NCBI RefSeq assembly: GCF_033542235.1
Contig: NZ_JAWRCU010000017.1
Span: 60,299-124,298 of the forward strand
Reading direction: 5' to 3'
DNA length: 64,000 bases
Origin: JAWRCU01 sp033542235
GTDB lineage: Bacteria > Pseudomonadota > Alphaproteobacteria > Rhizobiales > Rhizobiaceae
The notes beneath the pieces are model-generated. The model saw only the letters and a program-made list of their open reading frames with translations, was not told where the DNA came from and searched no databases. Positions within the stretch are counted from its first letter, which is position 1; each line of letters starts with the position of its first letter. Below, piece by piece: positions 33,380-42,471 of the stretch. The position numbers and the translations under genes are program-made.

Positions 33380-34515
33380 GCGACGCGGCGACCTTCCCGC
33401 CAGACCGTGCGTACGACCGGGATGTGCTCGTCGACCCTGACACGCACCAGATCGGCCCGGCGGCCGGGGGTGATCACGCCGCGGTCGGTCAAGCCCACCG
33501 CCTCGGCCGGGTTCTTCGAGACCATCGCAACCGCCCGTGGCAGCGAGATGCCATCCACCACCTCACCGAGGAAGAAGGCCGACTGGATGAGGCTGAAGGG
33601 AATGTAGTCCGACGACAAAATGTCGAGCAGCCCCTGCTCGGCCAGCGAGCGCGCCGAGACATTGCCCGAATGCGATCCGCCCCGAACCACATTGGGGCCG
33701 CCCATGAGCACGCCGAATCCCGCCTCGCGGGATGCCTTGGCCGCTTCATGCGTCGTCGGGAATTCGGCGACACGGATCCCTTGGGCTATCGCCTCTTCGA
33801 CATGGCCGACGGTGGCATCGTCATGGCTCGCCAGCACGATGCCGCGTGCCTGGCAGGCAGCGGAGATCGCCGCGCGGTTGGTCGGCGAATAGCGCCGCGA
33901 TTCTTCCATGCGGCGATCGCAGAACTTCTTGAAGTCCTCATCCGTGAGCTTCATCTTGCGCTGATAATAGGAGGCGTAGGTCTCCACATTGACGAACTGG
34001 CGTTGGCCCGGCGAATGGTCCATCAACGAGGCCAGCTTTACGCGCTCGTCATCCTCGAACAGGCTGAATGCCTCCAGGCAATCCGGCGCAGAAACTTCGC
34101 AGCGCAAGTGCAGGAAGTGGTCAGCGCGCAGACGGTCGTTCGTCACGCCGTCCTTGATCGCGTCGCCTAGCTTGCGGATTTCGGCAGAGGTCAACTCCGC
34201 GTCCTCGTCGAGGCCGACGCGCAAAGCGTCGAAGACGGTGGTGATGCCCGCAGTCGAGATTTGCGCGTCATGGGCAAGCACGGCGGCAAGCGGGTTCCAG
34301 CGCACCTTCGGCCGCGGCAGATAGTGACCTTCTAGATGGTCGGTGTGCAGCTCCACGAGCCCCGGGATCAGGTAGTCGCCGCCCATATCCTCACCGGTTT
34401 GAGCAGCACCTTGCGAGACATCGGCAATGATACCGTCGCGAATGAGCAGCGAACCGTCGAGCACCTCGTCGGCCAGCACGATTCGCGCATTGCTGAGTAC
34501 AGTCTCGGTGGTCAT
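33376..34515 (-). CDS. phnM: Alpha-D-ribose 1-methylphosphonate 5-triphosphate diphosphatase PhnM
   Basis: PhnM removes pyrophosphate from the ribose phosphonate triphosphate, giving the 5-phosphate substrate of the C-P lyase. The 379-residue protein is of the amidohydrolase superfamily, with metal motif GLVELHTDHLEGH and catalytic residues in LASHDDATVGHVEEA. The C-terminus ends GRRADLVRVRVDEHIPVVRT. The start at 34515 is the first that keeps the N-terminus conserved (TTETVLSNARIVLADEVLDG). It follows the DUF1045 gene immediately and overlaps phnN. Confidence 0.95.
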   Translation of the reverse strand: MTTETVLSNARIVLADEVLDGSLLIRDGIIADVSQGAAQTGEDMGGDYLIPGLVELHTDHLEGHYLPRPKVRWNPLAAVLAHDAQISTAGITTVFDALRVGLDEDAELTSAEIRKLGDAIKDGVTNDRLRADHFLHLRCEVSAPDCLEAFSLFEDDERVKLASLMDHSPGQRQFVNVETYASYYQRKMKLTDEDFKKFCDRRMEESRRYSPTNRAAISAACQARGIVLASHDDATVGHVEEAIAQGIRVAEFPTTHEAAKASREAGFGVLMGGPNVVRGGSHSGNVSARSLAEQGLLDILSSDYIPFSLIQSAFFLGEVVDGISLPRAVAMVSKNPAEAVGLTDRGVITPGRRADLVRVRVDEHIPVVRTVWREGRRVA

Positions 34516-34516
34516 G

Positions 34517-35224
34517 TCATGCGGACTTTCTTTCGCGCTGCGGCGCGAATTGAGAATAGGAATGAATAGTGAAAGGGGCGCCCGGTTCGGGCTCGACGAA
34601 GAGCGCGATGCCGTCGACCGGGACAGGAGATACGAGAACGGGGCCGAACACCTCGTCCAGCGCCGCGCGCACGCGTTCCGCCTCGGCACCGGCCACCCGA
34701 CCTGTCAGCGTCATGTGGAAGCGAAAGCTGCCGAATACGTAAGGATAACCCCAGCGGTGAAGATTGCTGAATTGCTGAGCGCTCAACGCGTCGGGATTGC
34801 GGCGCTCGATGTCCGCTTCGCTGAGCGGCGAACGGAAGCGGTCGAAGGCCACCACCACGTCATCGGCAAGGCGGTTCAGCGCCGCGGCGGGGGCTGCAGG
34901 CAGTAGCGCGAAGAAGCCGTCGAGCTGGCCGACAGCCAGGCGCGGAATGAAGAACGGCTCGACGCCGGCCGCGAATTCGGCCAACGCCTCTGCGAGCGAA
35001 GAGTCGCTCTCGCCGGCCGCCAGATGGAACGGCGCCTTGAGTGTCGCGTGAAATCCGTAGCGGCGCGCGGCAGCCGAATGGAAGGCGATCTCGGCGGGGA
35101 CGAGCGTCCCGGTTTTCGGCGGCTCGACCGCCGCGCCCGAGAACGCATCCCGTCCAAGCCAGCTGGCGGCAAGGCGCGTCAGCGGGCTCTCCCTGGGTGG
35201 CGTGAAGTAGATTGCGTAGCGCAT
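34517..35224 (-). CDS. DUF1045 2H-phosphoesterase of phosphonate metabolism
   Basis: The 235-residue protein belongs to the DUF1045 family that accompanies phn genes. It has two H-x-T motifs: GFHATLKAPFHL and FHMTLTGRV, the active-site pair of 2H phosphoesterases. No phnP gene is found in the window, and this enzyme probably opens the ribosyl 1,2-cyclic phosphate made by PhnJ, the task of PhnP elsewhere. It lies between phnE2 and phnM in the same direction. The role is inferred from context and motifs. Confidence 0.85.
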   Translation of the reverse strand: MRYAIYFTPPRESPLTRLAASWLGRDAFSGAAVEPPKTGTLVPAEIAFHSAAARRYGFHATLKAPFHLAAGESDSSLAEALAEFAAGVEPFFIPRLAVGQLDGFFALLPAAPAAALNRLADDVVVAFDRFRSPLSEADIERRNPDALSAQQFSNLHRWGYPYVFGSFRFHMTLTGRVAGAEAERVRAALDEVFGPVLVSPVPVDGIALFVEPEPGAPFTIHSYSQFAPQRERKSA

Positions 35225-35321
35225 GGGCGTCCTTCTTTAAGCCCGATGCCTTAGGTGATTTGCATGACAGATTGACGAAGCCCGATTGGTTTTCCGAGCC
35301 TAGCAGATCATTGCTTGAACG

Positions 35322-36659
35322 TCACCGTTCCGCAGGATTGGTTCCGATCAAACGGCGTCGCAACACGTTGGAAATGTTATCGAATATGAAAACGACCAGA
35401 AGGATCAGAAGCACCATGTAGAAGACGTTGGCCCAGTTGGAGTTGGTCCGCATCGCCTCCCACAGCTTCAGGCCGATACCGCCTGCACCCACGGCACCGA
35501 TGATCGTCGCGCCCCTTGTGTTCGATTCCCACTGATAGAGAGTCTGGCCGACGAAGACAGGCACGACTTGCGGCAGCACGCCATAGCGTTGCACCAGCAA
35601 CCCGCCGGCGCCAGTCGATTTGATTCCCTCGCGCGGCTTGTCGTCGATATTCTCCAGGGCTTCCGAGTACACTTTCCCCAGCGTGCCGGTCTCGGTGAAG
35701 AAGATCGCTGCGCTTCCGGCCAATGGCCCCGGCCCGAAGGCGCGGGTGAAGAACAATGCCCAGATCAGCATGTCGACCGAACGCATGAAATCGAAAAACC
35801 GCTTGAGCAGCTGATTCATGAGCCTGCTCGGCGTGATGTTCCGAGCCGCGAAGAAGGACAAGGGGAAGGCGACGAGCGCACCGAGCAGGGTGCCGAGAAA
35901 TGCCATCACGATGGTTTGCAGCAGCTTCGTCCAGACGTCGCCATGCTGCCATTGGGAATTATTCCAGAAATTGTCGAACGCCAGCGCACGATTGGATGTC
36001 CCGGGCTTCAGCTCCGGTCCGAAAATCAGCAGCGAGATCACCTCGCCGGCCGATTTGCCGAAGAAGGGCGACCTGGTGTCGAAGATGAAGTTCGGCCAGC
36101 CGAAAAAGCGTTTCGTGACCTTGATGCGATCGACTGCGATGCGGACCCCGCCCGCAAAGCCCATTTTCGCGACGACCTCATCTTCATGAGCGGTGATCCA
36201 GTCGGGAACAGGACCATCGACCACCGGCTTGCCGCTGGCGAGCGCGACCGGCACGGTCTCGCCGAAGGCCACCACCGTGGCCTCGGTCTTGCTGAAGGTG
36301 ACGGATTTGCCGGGACCGTCGATCTCCACGGTAAAGCTGCTGTCGGGATTGATCTTTACCCAATCAGGACTCGGATTGTCGCCGAGCGGCGAAAATCGCT
36401 GGTATTTGGGCGTGATCGCGGGTGCGTCCAGCCGGAAATCGGGCTGAACGTCATAGCTGACCCACTGGGTCAGATAGAGTCCCATGCGCTCCCAATGGGC
36501 ATCGCTCAGTATCTGCGGCAGGTTGAAGAACCAGACGGCGTAGGCGAGGTAGAGAACGATCCCGCCGAGCAGGAACCAATGTCCCTGGCGCTTGATCAAC
36601 GGCCGCTGGAATATCTGGGGATAGCGGCCCTCGATCGATGACATCTCCGCTGCGGTCAT
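35322..36659 (-). CDS. phnE2: Phosphonate ABC transporter permease PhnE (second copy, long form)
   Basis: The 445-residue inner-membrane permease is longer than usual (about 270) because its first helix (WFLLGGIVLYLAYAVWFFNL) is followed by a periplasmic insertion of about 190 residues before the pore domain. The EAA-type loop is NTRGATIIGAVGAGGIGLKL, as in PhnE. The ATG at 36659 fits a GAGG ribosome site better than the GTG at 36668. It lies 10 bases after phnE1. The pair forms the transporter pore with PhnC and PhnD. Confidence 0.92.
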   Translation of the reverse strand: MTAAEMSSIEGRYPQIFQRPLIKRQGHWFLLGGIVLYLAYAVWFFNLPQILSDAHWERMGLYLTQWVSYDVQPDFRLDAPAITPKYQRFSPLGDNPSPDWVKINPDSSFTVEIDGPGKSVTFSKTEATVVAFGETVPVALASGKPVVDGPVPDWITAHEDEVVAKMGFAGGVRIAVDRIKVTKRFFGWPNFIFDTRSPFFGKSAGEVISLLIFGPELKPGTSNRALAFDNFWNNSQWQHGDVWTKLLQTIVMAFLGTLLGALVAFPLSFFAARNITPSRLMNQLLKRFFDFMRSVDMLIWALFFTRAFGPGPLAGSAAIFFTETGTLGKVYSEALENIDDKPREGIKSTGAGGLLVQRYGVLPQVVPVFVGQTLYQWESNTRGATIIGAVGAGGIGLKLWEAMRTNSNWANVFYMVLLILLVVFIFDNISNVLRRRLIGTNPAER

Positions 36660-36669
36660 CGCAGACACC

Positions 36670-37629
36670 TCACTGCGCCCTGAACAGGAAAGCCTGCTCG
36701 CCCACCAGCCGGCGGCGGAGCCAGGCCGAGAACTGGTCGACGATCAGGATCGTGACGAAAAGCAGCAGCACCAGCGCTACCGTCTTGGCGCCGAAGCCAC
36801 GCGAGATGGAGAGCTTCAGCTCCTCGCCGATGCCGCCGCCGCCGACCGCACCGATGACGGTGGAGGCGCGCACGTTGATCTCGACGCGAAGCAGCGTATA
36901 GGACATGAAATTGGGCAGCACTTGCGGCAGGCCGGCGAAGCGCACGCGCTCGAACCAGTTGGCCCCGACTGCCCTCAGGCCCTCGTCGGCGCGCATGTCG
37001 ACATTCTCGTTGACTTCATAAAAGAGCTTGCCGAGCGCGCCGATCGAGTGCAGGCCGACCGCGATGATCGCCGCAACCGGGCCGATCGAAAGGATCGCCG
37101 AAAACAGGCCGGCGATCACGATCTCCGGGAAGGCGCGCAGCAGTTCCATGAAGCGTTTGACGACAATCCTCAGCACCGGATGAGGTGTGAGGTTGCGCGC
37201 GGCGATGAAGGAGAACGGCACGGCGAATACGAAGCCGATGAAGGTCGAGACCAGCGCCACGTTGATGGTGGTGATCATCAGCTCGAAATATTCGGGGATA
37301 TAGAAACTGCCCCAGACGTAAACGCGGCCTTGTGCGAAATTGAATTCCTGCCCGCCTTTGTCGTTCGGGCTGGCGATGTCGAACAGGGCGCGCCAGACGT
37401 CGTTCCAGTCCTTGGGAACGAGCCAGCTCAGGAAATCGAGCAGGTGCGGCAGCCGATCGAAGAAATGGCCGGCATTGCTCTCGTCTGCGAACCATAGCGA
37501 TCCGCATAGGGCGGCGAACAGCAGGGTTACGCCGATGAACGTATAGAGGCGACGCAGGTCCGTCTGCCGGCGCCATGCCTCGGCAAACTGGTGAGCTTCG
37601 TCCGACCGGGCGGTTGTGGAAAGGGTCAT
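36670..37629 (-). CDS. phnE1: Phosphonate ABC transporter permease PhnE (first copy)
   Basis: This 319-residue permease has an N-terminal helix (LYTFIGVTLLFAALCGSLWF), a moderate periplasmic insertion and the conserved C-terminal pore domain. The motif VRASTVIGAVGGGGIGEELK marks PhnE-type EAA loops. Two PhnE permeases are typical of rhizobia. It is followed by phnE2 and preceded by the palindromic pair at 37653-37819 and phnD. Confidence 0.93.
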   Translation of the reverse strand: MTLSTTARSDEAHQFAEAWRRQTDLRRLYTFIGVTLLFAALCGSLWFADESNAGHFFDRLPHLLDFLSWLVPKDWNDVWRALFDIASPNDKGGQEFNFAQGRVYVWGSFYIPEYFELMITTINVALVSTFIGFVFAVPFSFIAARNLTPHPVLRIVVKRFMELLRAFPEIVIAGLFSAILSIGPVAAIIAVGLHSIGALGKLFYEVNENVDMRADEGLRAVGANWFERVRFAGLPQVLPNFMSYTLLRVEINVRASTVIGAVGGGGIGEELKLSISRGFGAKTVALVLLLFVTILIVDQFSAWLRRRLVGEQAFLFRAQ

Positions 37630-37652
37630 CGGGTCATGAAAAAAGGGCGGTG

Positions 37653-37819
37653 CCGGTGTCCCGGTTTTGAAATTCGCTGGAGTTGGATATCGGGCTCAGA
37701 GCGAATTTCAGAACCAAAGGGACACTGGTAACTTTCCGAGTCCTAGTGTCGTTTTGATTTCGAAGTTCGCTCCGAGCCCAATATCAACGTGAGGCGAACT
37801 TCGAAATCACGACACTAGG
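37653..37819. repeat. Two adjacent palindromic units between phnE1 and phnD
   Basis: Unit 1 (37653-37729) has arms CGGTGTCCCGGTTTTGAAAT and the reverse complement ending GGGACACTGG. Unit 2 (37742-37819) has arms TAGTGTCGTTTTGATTTCGA and TCGAAATCACGACACTA. The inner parts of the two units share GGGCTC and GAACTTCG/AATTCGC motifs, so they are diverged copies. They lie in the phnD-phnE1 gap and can fold in the mRNA, so they may stabilise the phnCD part or lower the permease level. Confidence 0.75.
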
Positions 37820-37843
37820 CACCGCCCTCTTTCTCAACTCACA

Positions 37844-38752
37844 TCAGCCGCCGATAGCAGCTCGGCGCGTTTCGATGATGACGTTATAGAATTCCGGCGT
37901 CACCGGCACGTAGCTGGTGAAATCGCCGCCCTCGATCGCCGTGAAGCAGGCCTGATCGGTCTCGGGCAGCTTGGTGAAGAAGTCGGTGAGCTTGGTCTTC
38001 CATTCATCGCCAAGCGCGGTGCGCACGACCAGCGGGCCGTTCGGGATCAGGCCCGAGCGCCAGACTTCGACGAAATCGTTCGGGTCGACCGAGCCCTTGG
38101 CGACCACCTTGTGGAAGGTGCCGGAGGTGAAGCCATCCTTGAAATCGCCGATGCCGGAGGAGTCGTCCACGGCCACGTCGACCTTGCCATCGCGCACGGC
38201 CAGGATGTTGTTCTCATGGCCGCCATTGAACTGGGTCGCGGCGAAGAACTGGTCGTTCGGCACGCCGGTGGTCTTCGGGATCTGGGTGAGCGGGATCAGA
38301 TAGCCCGAGGTCGAATCGGGGTCGGCATAGCCGAGCCGCTTGCCCTTGGCGTCCTCGATCGTCTTGATGCCGGACGACTTCAGCGCCAGGCCGATCGAAT
38401 AATAGCCGGTCGAGCCATCGGTCTGCTTGGTGGTGAGGATCGGCGTGACGGCTTTCTCATCCTTGATGAAGACGTTGGCGTAGCCCGAGGCGCCGAGTTC
38501 GGCGAAATCGAGCGTGCCGCCGAGCAGGCCCTGAATCACGCCGTCATAGTCTGCAGCCGGAAACAGCGAAACCTTCTCGAAGCCGAAGGTCTCCTTCAGA
38601 TGGTCGGCAAGGCATTGATAGTTGCGCAGCCGGTCGGCCTCGTTTTCCCCGCCGAGGATGCCGACGCGGAATTCCTTGATATCTTCTGCCTGAGCAGCGC
38701 CGACCGCCATGGCGATGACGGACACGGCGCCTAGAAGCGTCTTCTTGAACAT
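37844..38752 (-). CDS. phnD: Phosphonate-binding periplasmic protein PhnD
   Basis: PhnD is the receptor of the phosphonate importer. The 302-residue protein has signal peptide MFKKTLLGAVSVIAMAVGAA QA, then FRVGILGGENEADRLRNYQC. The ligand region LDFAELGASGYAN, and later KTIEDAKGKRLGYADPDSTS GYL, match PhnD. The gene is the second of phnCDEE. A start at 38752 begins the signal peptide. Confidence 0.95.
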   Translation of the reverse strand: MFKKTLLGAVSVIAMAVGAAQAEDIKEFRVGILGGENEADRLRNYQCLADHLKETFGFEKVSLFPAADYDGVIQGLLGGTLDFAELGASGYANVFIKDEKAVTPILTTKQTDGSTGYYSIGLALKSSGIKTIEDAKGKRLGYADPDSTSGYLIPLTQIPKTTGVPNDQFFAATQFNGGHENNILAVRDGKVDVAVDDSSGIGDFKDGFTSGTFHKVVAKGSVDPNDFVEVWRSGLIPNGPLVVRTALGDEWKTKLTDFFTKLPETDQACFTAIEGGDFTSYVPVTPEFYNVIIETRRAAIGG

Positions 38753-38852
38753 CTGATCTCTCTCCTGTTGGGTTCCGGCGCCTGGGCCGGCTGCAGTCGA
38801 ATTCGGAAAAAATGCCTGTGACGCGGGCGGGCGATCCAGGCCGCTCTTTCCC

Positions 38853-39689
38853 TCAAGAAAAGACGGGTTCGAGCGGTGCGGCGGATGCTGGAATTCTCGA
38901 CCTTGCGATGCTGGTCGAGGTGATGGATTCGGAGATCTCGTCGCTCGAGTCCGCGCCATAGACCATGCGCACCGCGTCGCCATCGAGCTCGTCCGGGGTG
39001 CCGTCGAAGACGACTTTGCCCGCAGCCATGCCGACGATGCGGTCGGAATAGGCCCGAGCCGTGTCCAGCGTATGCAGGTTTGTGATCACGGTGATGCCCT
39101 CGCGCCTGTTGATGTCGCGGAGCGCATCTATCACCACCTTGGCATTCAGCGGGTCGAGCGAGGCGATCGGCTCATCGGCGAGCAGCACCTTCGGCTGTTG
39201 CATCAGGGCACGGGCAATGGCAACGCGCTGCTGCTGGCCGCCGGACAGCGTGCCGGCCGGCTGCAGCGCCGTCGCGGCAATATCGAGCCGCTCGAGGGCC
39301 GCAATCGCTTCGATGGATTCTTCCCTGGAGAATACGCCGAGCAGGTTAGCCGTGGTGGAGCGATGGTTGAGCCGGCCGAGCAGTACGTTGGTCAGCACGT
39401 CGAGCCGCGGCACGAGGTTGAACTGCTGAAAGATCATGGCGCAGTCGCGCTGCCAGCGCCTCAGTGCCGAGCCGGCAAGCCTCGAAACCTCGACGCCGCC
39501 GAACAGGATCGACCCCTCGCTCGGGTTCACGAGGCGGTTGACCATGCGCAGCAAGGTCGATTTGCCGGCGCCGGAGCGGCCGATGATGCCCACCATCTGG
39601 CCTTGGGGAATAACGAGATTGATGCCGTTGACGGCGGTGTTCTTGCCAAATCGTCGCGTGACCGCACGAATCTCAAGCGCTGCTGACAT
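38853..39689 (-). CDS. phnC: Phosphonate ABC transporter ATPase PhnC
   Basis: The 278-residue ATPase has Walker A (GIIGRSGAGKSTLLRMVNRL), signature LSGGQQQRVAIARALM and Walker B (VLLADEPIASLDP). The phosphonate-specific N-terminus AVTRRFGKNTAVNGINLVIP is present. It starts the phnCDEE transport unit and lies after a repeat-rich gap of 389 bases from the acetyltransferase gene, so it may have its own promoter. Confidence 0.95.
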   Translation of the reverse strand: MSAALEIRAVTRRFGKNTAVNGINLVIPQGQMVGIIGRSGAGKSTLLRMVNRLVNPSEGSILFGGVEVSRLAGSALRRWQRDCAMIFQQFNLVPRLDVLTNVLLGRLNHRSTTANLLGVFSREESIEAIAALERLDIAATALQPAGTLSGGQQQRVAIARALMQQPKVLLADEPIASLDPLNAKVVIDALRDINRREGITVITNLHTLDTARAYSDRIVGMAAGKVVFDGTPDELDGDAVRMVYGADSSDEISESITSTSIARSRIPASAAPLEPVFS

Positions 39690-39763
39690 GCCGGCTTCCC
39701 TGTTCGAGCGCGGCGTTCTCGCCGTCTTCTGGGCATGCCCTAACTCAGGCGCATGAAGGTGCG

Positions 39764-39781
39764 GTGTCAGTACGATGTCAG
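39764..39781. promoter_or_regulatory. Candidate PHO box upstream of phnC
   Basis: TGTCAG repeats at 39765 and 39776, 11 bases apart, as expected for PhoB direct repeats (CTGTCAT-N4). On the phnC strand they read CTGACATCGTACTGACAC. The orientation is opposite to the classical case relative to phnC, so the assignment is tentative. It lies about 75 bases upstream of the phnC start. Confidence 0.4.
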
Positions 39782-39890
39782 TTCCATGACGATGCACAGG
39801 GGCAATGGCACATGGCGGCGCAGACCCCCACTCCGCCTCGCTTCGCTCGGCACCTCTCCGCCTCAAAGGGCAGGGCGATTGCATATGGAA

Positions 39891-40066
39891 GGCGCGACGC
39901 TGGTGCCCCCCTCCCCCTTGTGGGGAGGGATTCAGGGTGGGGGTGCGACGCGCGCCAAGCCAAGCCGGAGGTGCCGTCTGCTTCAGCTAACCTTGCAAGG
40001 CAATCGCGAGGCACCCCCACCCTGAATCCCTCCCCACAAGGGGGAGGGGGGCACCGGCGCCGCGCC
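39891..40066. repeat. Palindromic repeat, class C (upstream of phnC)
   Basis: The arms, each about 35 bases, contain CCCTCCCCCTTGTGGGGAGG, followed by GATTCAGGGTGGGGG, and are repeated in reverse complement at 40013-40060. Between them lies AGCTAACCTTGCAAGGCAAT. The same sequence block flanks the IS element at 62430-63870. No coding potential of its own is seen, and it fills most of the 389-base gap. Confidence 0.85.
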
Positions 40067-40078
40067 CTCTACTCGCTC

Positions 40079-40702
40079 TTACCCGCCGTGCTTCTCCAGG
40101 AACGCCTCGGCGCCGAGATTGCGGAAGTCATCGAGCGCGGCGCGCAGGCGTATGTGGTCCCAGTCCCACCAGGCGAGCGCCTGGTAGCGTTCGGCGGTCC
40201 TGCGATCGAAGCGCTCGCGGATCGGCTTTGCCGGTACGCCGCCGACGATCGTATAGGGAGCGACGTCTTTCGTGACGACGGCGCCTGCGCCAACGGCGGC
40301 GCCATCGCCGACGGAAACGCCGGGCAGGATGGTCGAGCCATGCCCGAGCCAGGTGTCATGGCCGATCTTGACGGCATTGCCGCGCCTCCATTCGAAGAAC
40401 TCCGTTTCGTGCTCGGCGTCCTCCCAATAGTCGGCAGCGCGGTAGGTGAAATGGTGCAGCGTCGGCCGCCACGTCGGGTGATTGGTCGCGTTGATGCGGA
40501 CCGCGGCGGCGATGTTGGCGAACTTGCCGATTTTCGCGCACCACACCGCGCAATCATGCATCATGTAGGAATAGTCGCCGAGCTCGGCCTCGGAGACGCG
40601 GCAGCGCTCGGCTATCTCGGTGTAGCGGCCGAGCGTGGATGCGCTCACTTCAGCCGTCGGGTGGACCAGAGGGGGTTCGGAGAGCTTCGTTCTCGGGGTC
40701 AT
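40079..40702 (-). CDS. Hexapeptide-repeat acetyltransferase of the phn operon
   Basis: The 207-residue protein has left-handed beta-helix repeats (VKIGHDTWLGHGSTILPGVS followed by VGDGAAVGAGAVVTKDVAPY) and ends KPIRERFDRRTAERYQALAW. It belongs to the phosphonate-associated transferase family (DapH/GlmU-like) that occurs next to phnL and probably takes the role of PhnO, an aminoalkylphosphonate acetyltransferase. Its start overlaps the phnL stop by four bases, so it is coupled. The acceptor is inferred. Confidence 0.88.
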   Translation of the reverse strand: MTPRTKLSEPPLVHPTAEVSASTLGRYTEIAERCRVSEAELGDYSYMMHDCAVWCAKIGKFANIAAAVRINATNHPTWRPTLHHFTYRAADYWEDAEHETEFFEWRRGNAVKIGHDTWLGHGSTILPGVSVGDGAAVGAGAVVTKDVAPYTIVGGVPAKPIRERFDRRTAERYQALAWWDWDHIRLRAALDDFRNLGAEAFLEKHGG

Positions 40703-41406
40703 GCGGCGAGCCGTGCAGCAGCGAACTGGGTGACGTCTATTATACGGTCGGCGACCTCGTCGCGGACATCGGCATCGTGGAATATGCCGAGCAGCGCGAC
40801 GCCTGCCTTCTTCTTCTCGGCGATCATGCCGATCACCACGGCGCGGTTCTCGGCATCCAGCGAAGCGGTGGGCTCGTCGAGGAGCAGGACCGGATGGTCG
40901 GTGATGAAGCCGCGCGCGATGTTGACGCGCTGCTGCTCGCCGCCGGAGAAGGTCGCCGGCGGCAGCGACCAGAGCCTCTCGGGAAGGTTGAGCCGGGCGA
41001 GAAGCTCGCGCGCGTGGCTACGGGCCTCCTCCCTGTTGACGCCGCGCGCCGCAAGCGGCTCGGCGACGACGTCGAGCGCCGAGACGCGCGGCACCGTGCG
41101 CAGGAACTGGCTGACATAACCGATCGTATCACGGCGCACGGCAAGGATGGTGCGCGGGCTCGCCTGGGCGAGGTCGACCGTCTCGCCCCGGTGCTCGACG
41201 AGGATCCGCCCGGCATCGACCGAATAGTTGCCGTAGAGCATTTTCAGGATCGAGCTCTTGCCGACGCCGGACGGTCCGCCGAGCACCGCGCATTGGCCGG
41301 CCTCGAGCGCGAAGGACACGCCCGCCACGACCGGCAGCCTGACGCCGTCGCGCAGATGCATGGTGAAGTTCTTGGATACGTCTGAAACGATGAGAGGGTT
41401 GGCCAT
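40699..41406 (-). CDS. phnL: C-P lyase system ATPase PhnL
   Basis: PhnL is an ABC-type ATPase in the C-P lyase complex. The 235-residue protein starts NPLIVSDVSKNFTMHLRDGV with Walker A GGPSGVGKSSILKMLYGNYS, signature FSGGEQQRVNIARGFI and Walker B VLLLDEPTASLDAENRAVVI. It is coupled to the acetyltransferase gene downstream and preceded by a class B repeat separating it from phnK. Confidence 0.95.
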   Translation of the reverse strand: MANPLIVSDVSKNFTMHLRDGVRLPVVAGVSFALEAGQCAVLGGPSGVGKSSILKMLYGNYSVDAGRILVEHRGETVDLAQASPRTILAVRRDTIGYVSQFLRTVPRVSALDVVAEPLAARGVNREEARSHARELLARLNLPERLWSLPPATFSGGEQQRVNIARGFITDHPVLLLDEPTASLDAENRAVVIGMIAEKKKAGVALLGIFHDADVRDEVADRIIDVTQFAAARLAA

Positions 41407-41461
41407 CAGCTTGCCCTCCGGATGGAGTCACCAGATCCTGTCCAGGGGTGGAGCTCTACGT

Positions 41462-41620
41462 TGCCCCCCTCTGTCCTGCCGGACATCTCCCCCACAAGGG
41501 GGGAGATCGGACGACCGCTTTGCCGGTGCTCGCCCTGCAACGTCGAGGATTGGCGAAAACCAAAATGAAAGCAAATCTCCCCCCCTGTGGGGGAGATGTC
41601 CGGCAGGACAGAGGGGGGCG
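41462..41620. repeat. Palindromic repeat, class B (phnK-phnL gap)
   Basis: Arms begin GCCCCCCTCTGTCCTGCCGG and run on through ACATCTCCCCCACAAGG; the reverse complement ends at 41620. The centre (GCAACGTCGAGGATTGGCG) is similar to the one at 42472 and 55536. The repeat fills the gap between two coupled operon genes and may be co-transcribed and fold. Confidence 0.85.
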
Positions 41621-41656
41621 CGAAGGGACGCAGACCTGGCATGCAATAGACCATCA

Positions 41657-42433
41657 TCACACCTGCAGGATTGAGGAGACGAGGAGCTGCGTATAGGGCT
41701 CGTGCGGGTCGTCGAGCACGCGGTCGGTGAGGCCGGTCTCGATGACGCGGCCGTCCTTCATGACCATCATGCGCTGCGAGAGCAGCCGCGCGACGGCTAG
41801 GTCGTGGGTGACCACGATCGCCGCAAGGCCGAGATCGGCGACCAGGCCGCGCAAGAGGTCGAGCAGGCGCGCCTGCACGGATACGTCGAGCCCGCCTGTC
41901 GGTTCGTCCATGAAAACCAGCCGCGGGCCGGTGACGAGGTTGCGGGCGATCTGCAGGCGTTGGCGCATGCCGCCGGAAAAGGCGCGCGGCTGGTCGTCGA
42001 TGCGGTCGTCAGGGATTTCCACGCGGCTGAGCCAGTCGAGCGCGGTGCCGCGGATCTTGCCGTAGTGGCGGTCGCCGATGGTCATCAGCCGCTCGCCGAC
42101 ATTGGCGCCGGCCGAGACGGTCATGCGCAGCCCGTCTGCCGGATTCTGGTGGACGAAGCCCCAGTCGGTGCGCATCAGGAAGCGGCGCTCGGCTTCGCTC
42201 ATCTCATAGAGTTCGCGAAACGCCCCGTCGCGCATGCGGTAGCTGACGCTGCCGGAGCTGGGCGGCAGCCTGGTCGACAGGCAGTTGAGCAGCGTCGTCT
42301 TGCCCGAGCCGGACTCGCCGACGACAGCCAGCACCTCGCCGGGCCAGAGATCGAATGAGACCTCCTCGCAGCCGATCCGTGCGCCGTAGTGCTTGGTGAG
42401 GGAGGAGACGCGGAGGAGGGGTTCGTCGGTCAT
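41657..42433 (-). CDS. phnK: C-P lyase system ATPase PhnK
   Basis: PhnK is the second ABC-type ATPase; its dimer docks on PhnJ in the C-P lyase core. The 258-residue protein has Walker A VVGESGSGKTTLLNCLSTRL, signature FSGGMRQRLQIARNLV and Walker B LVFMDEPTGGLDVSVQARLL, with the D-loop and H (THDLAVARLL). It lies downstream of phnJ behind the class B repeat at 42472. Confidence 0.95.
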   Translation of the reverse strand: MTDEPLLRVSSLTKHYGARIGCEEVSFDLWPGEVLAVVGESGSGKTTLLNCLSTRLPPSSGSVSYRMRDGAFRELYEMSEAERRFLMRTDWGFVHQNPADGLRMTVSAGANVGERLMTIGDRHYGKIRGTALDWLSRVEIPDDRIDDQPRAFSGGMRQRLQIARNLVTGPRLVFMDEPTGGLDVSVQARLLDLLRGLVADLGLAAIVVTHDLAVARLLSQRMMVMKDGRVIETGLTDRVLDDPHEPYTQLLVSSILQV

Positions 42434-42471
42434 TGGATCGCTCCTCTCACGAGCGAGGTCTGCGCCCTACG

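Noticed and set aside
39753..41119. Plus-strand open frame running through the class C repeat and the phn acetyltransferase region
   Set aside because: It is composed of repeat sequence and the antisense of phnL and the acetyltransferase gene.
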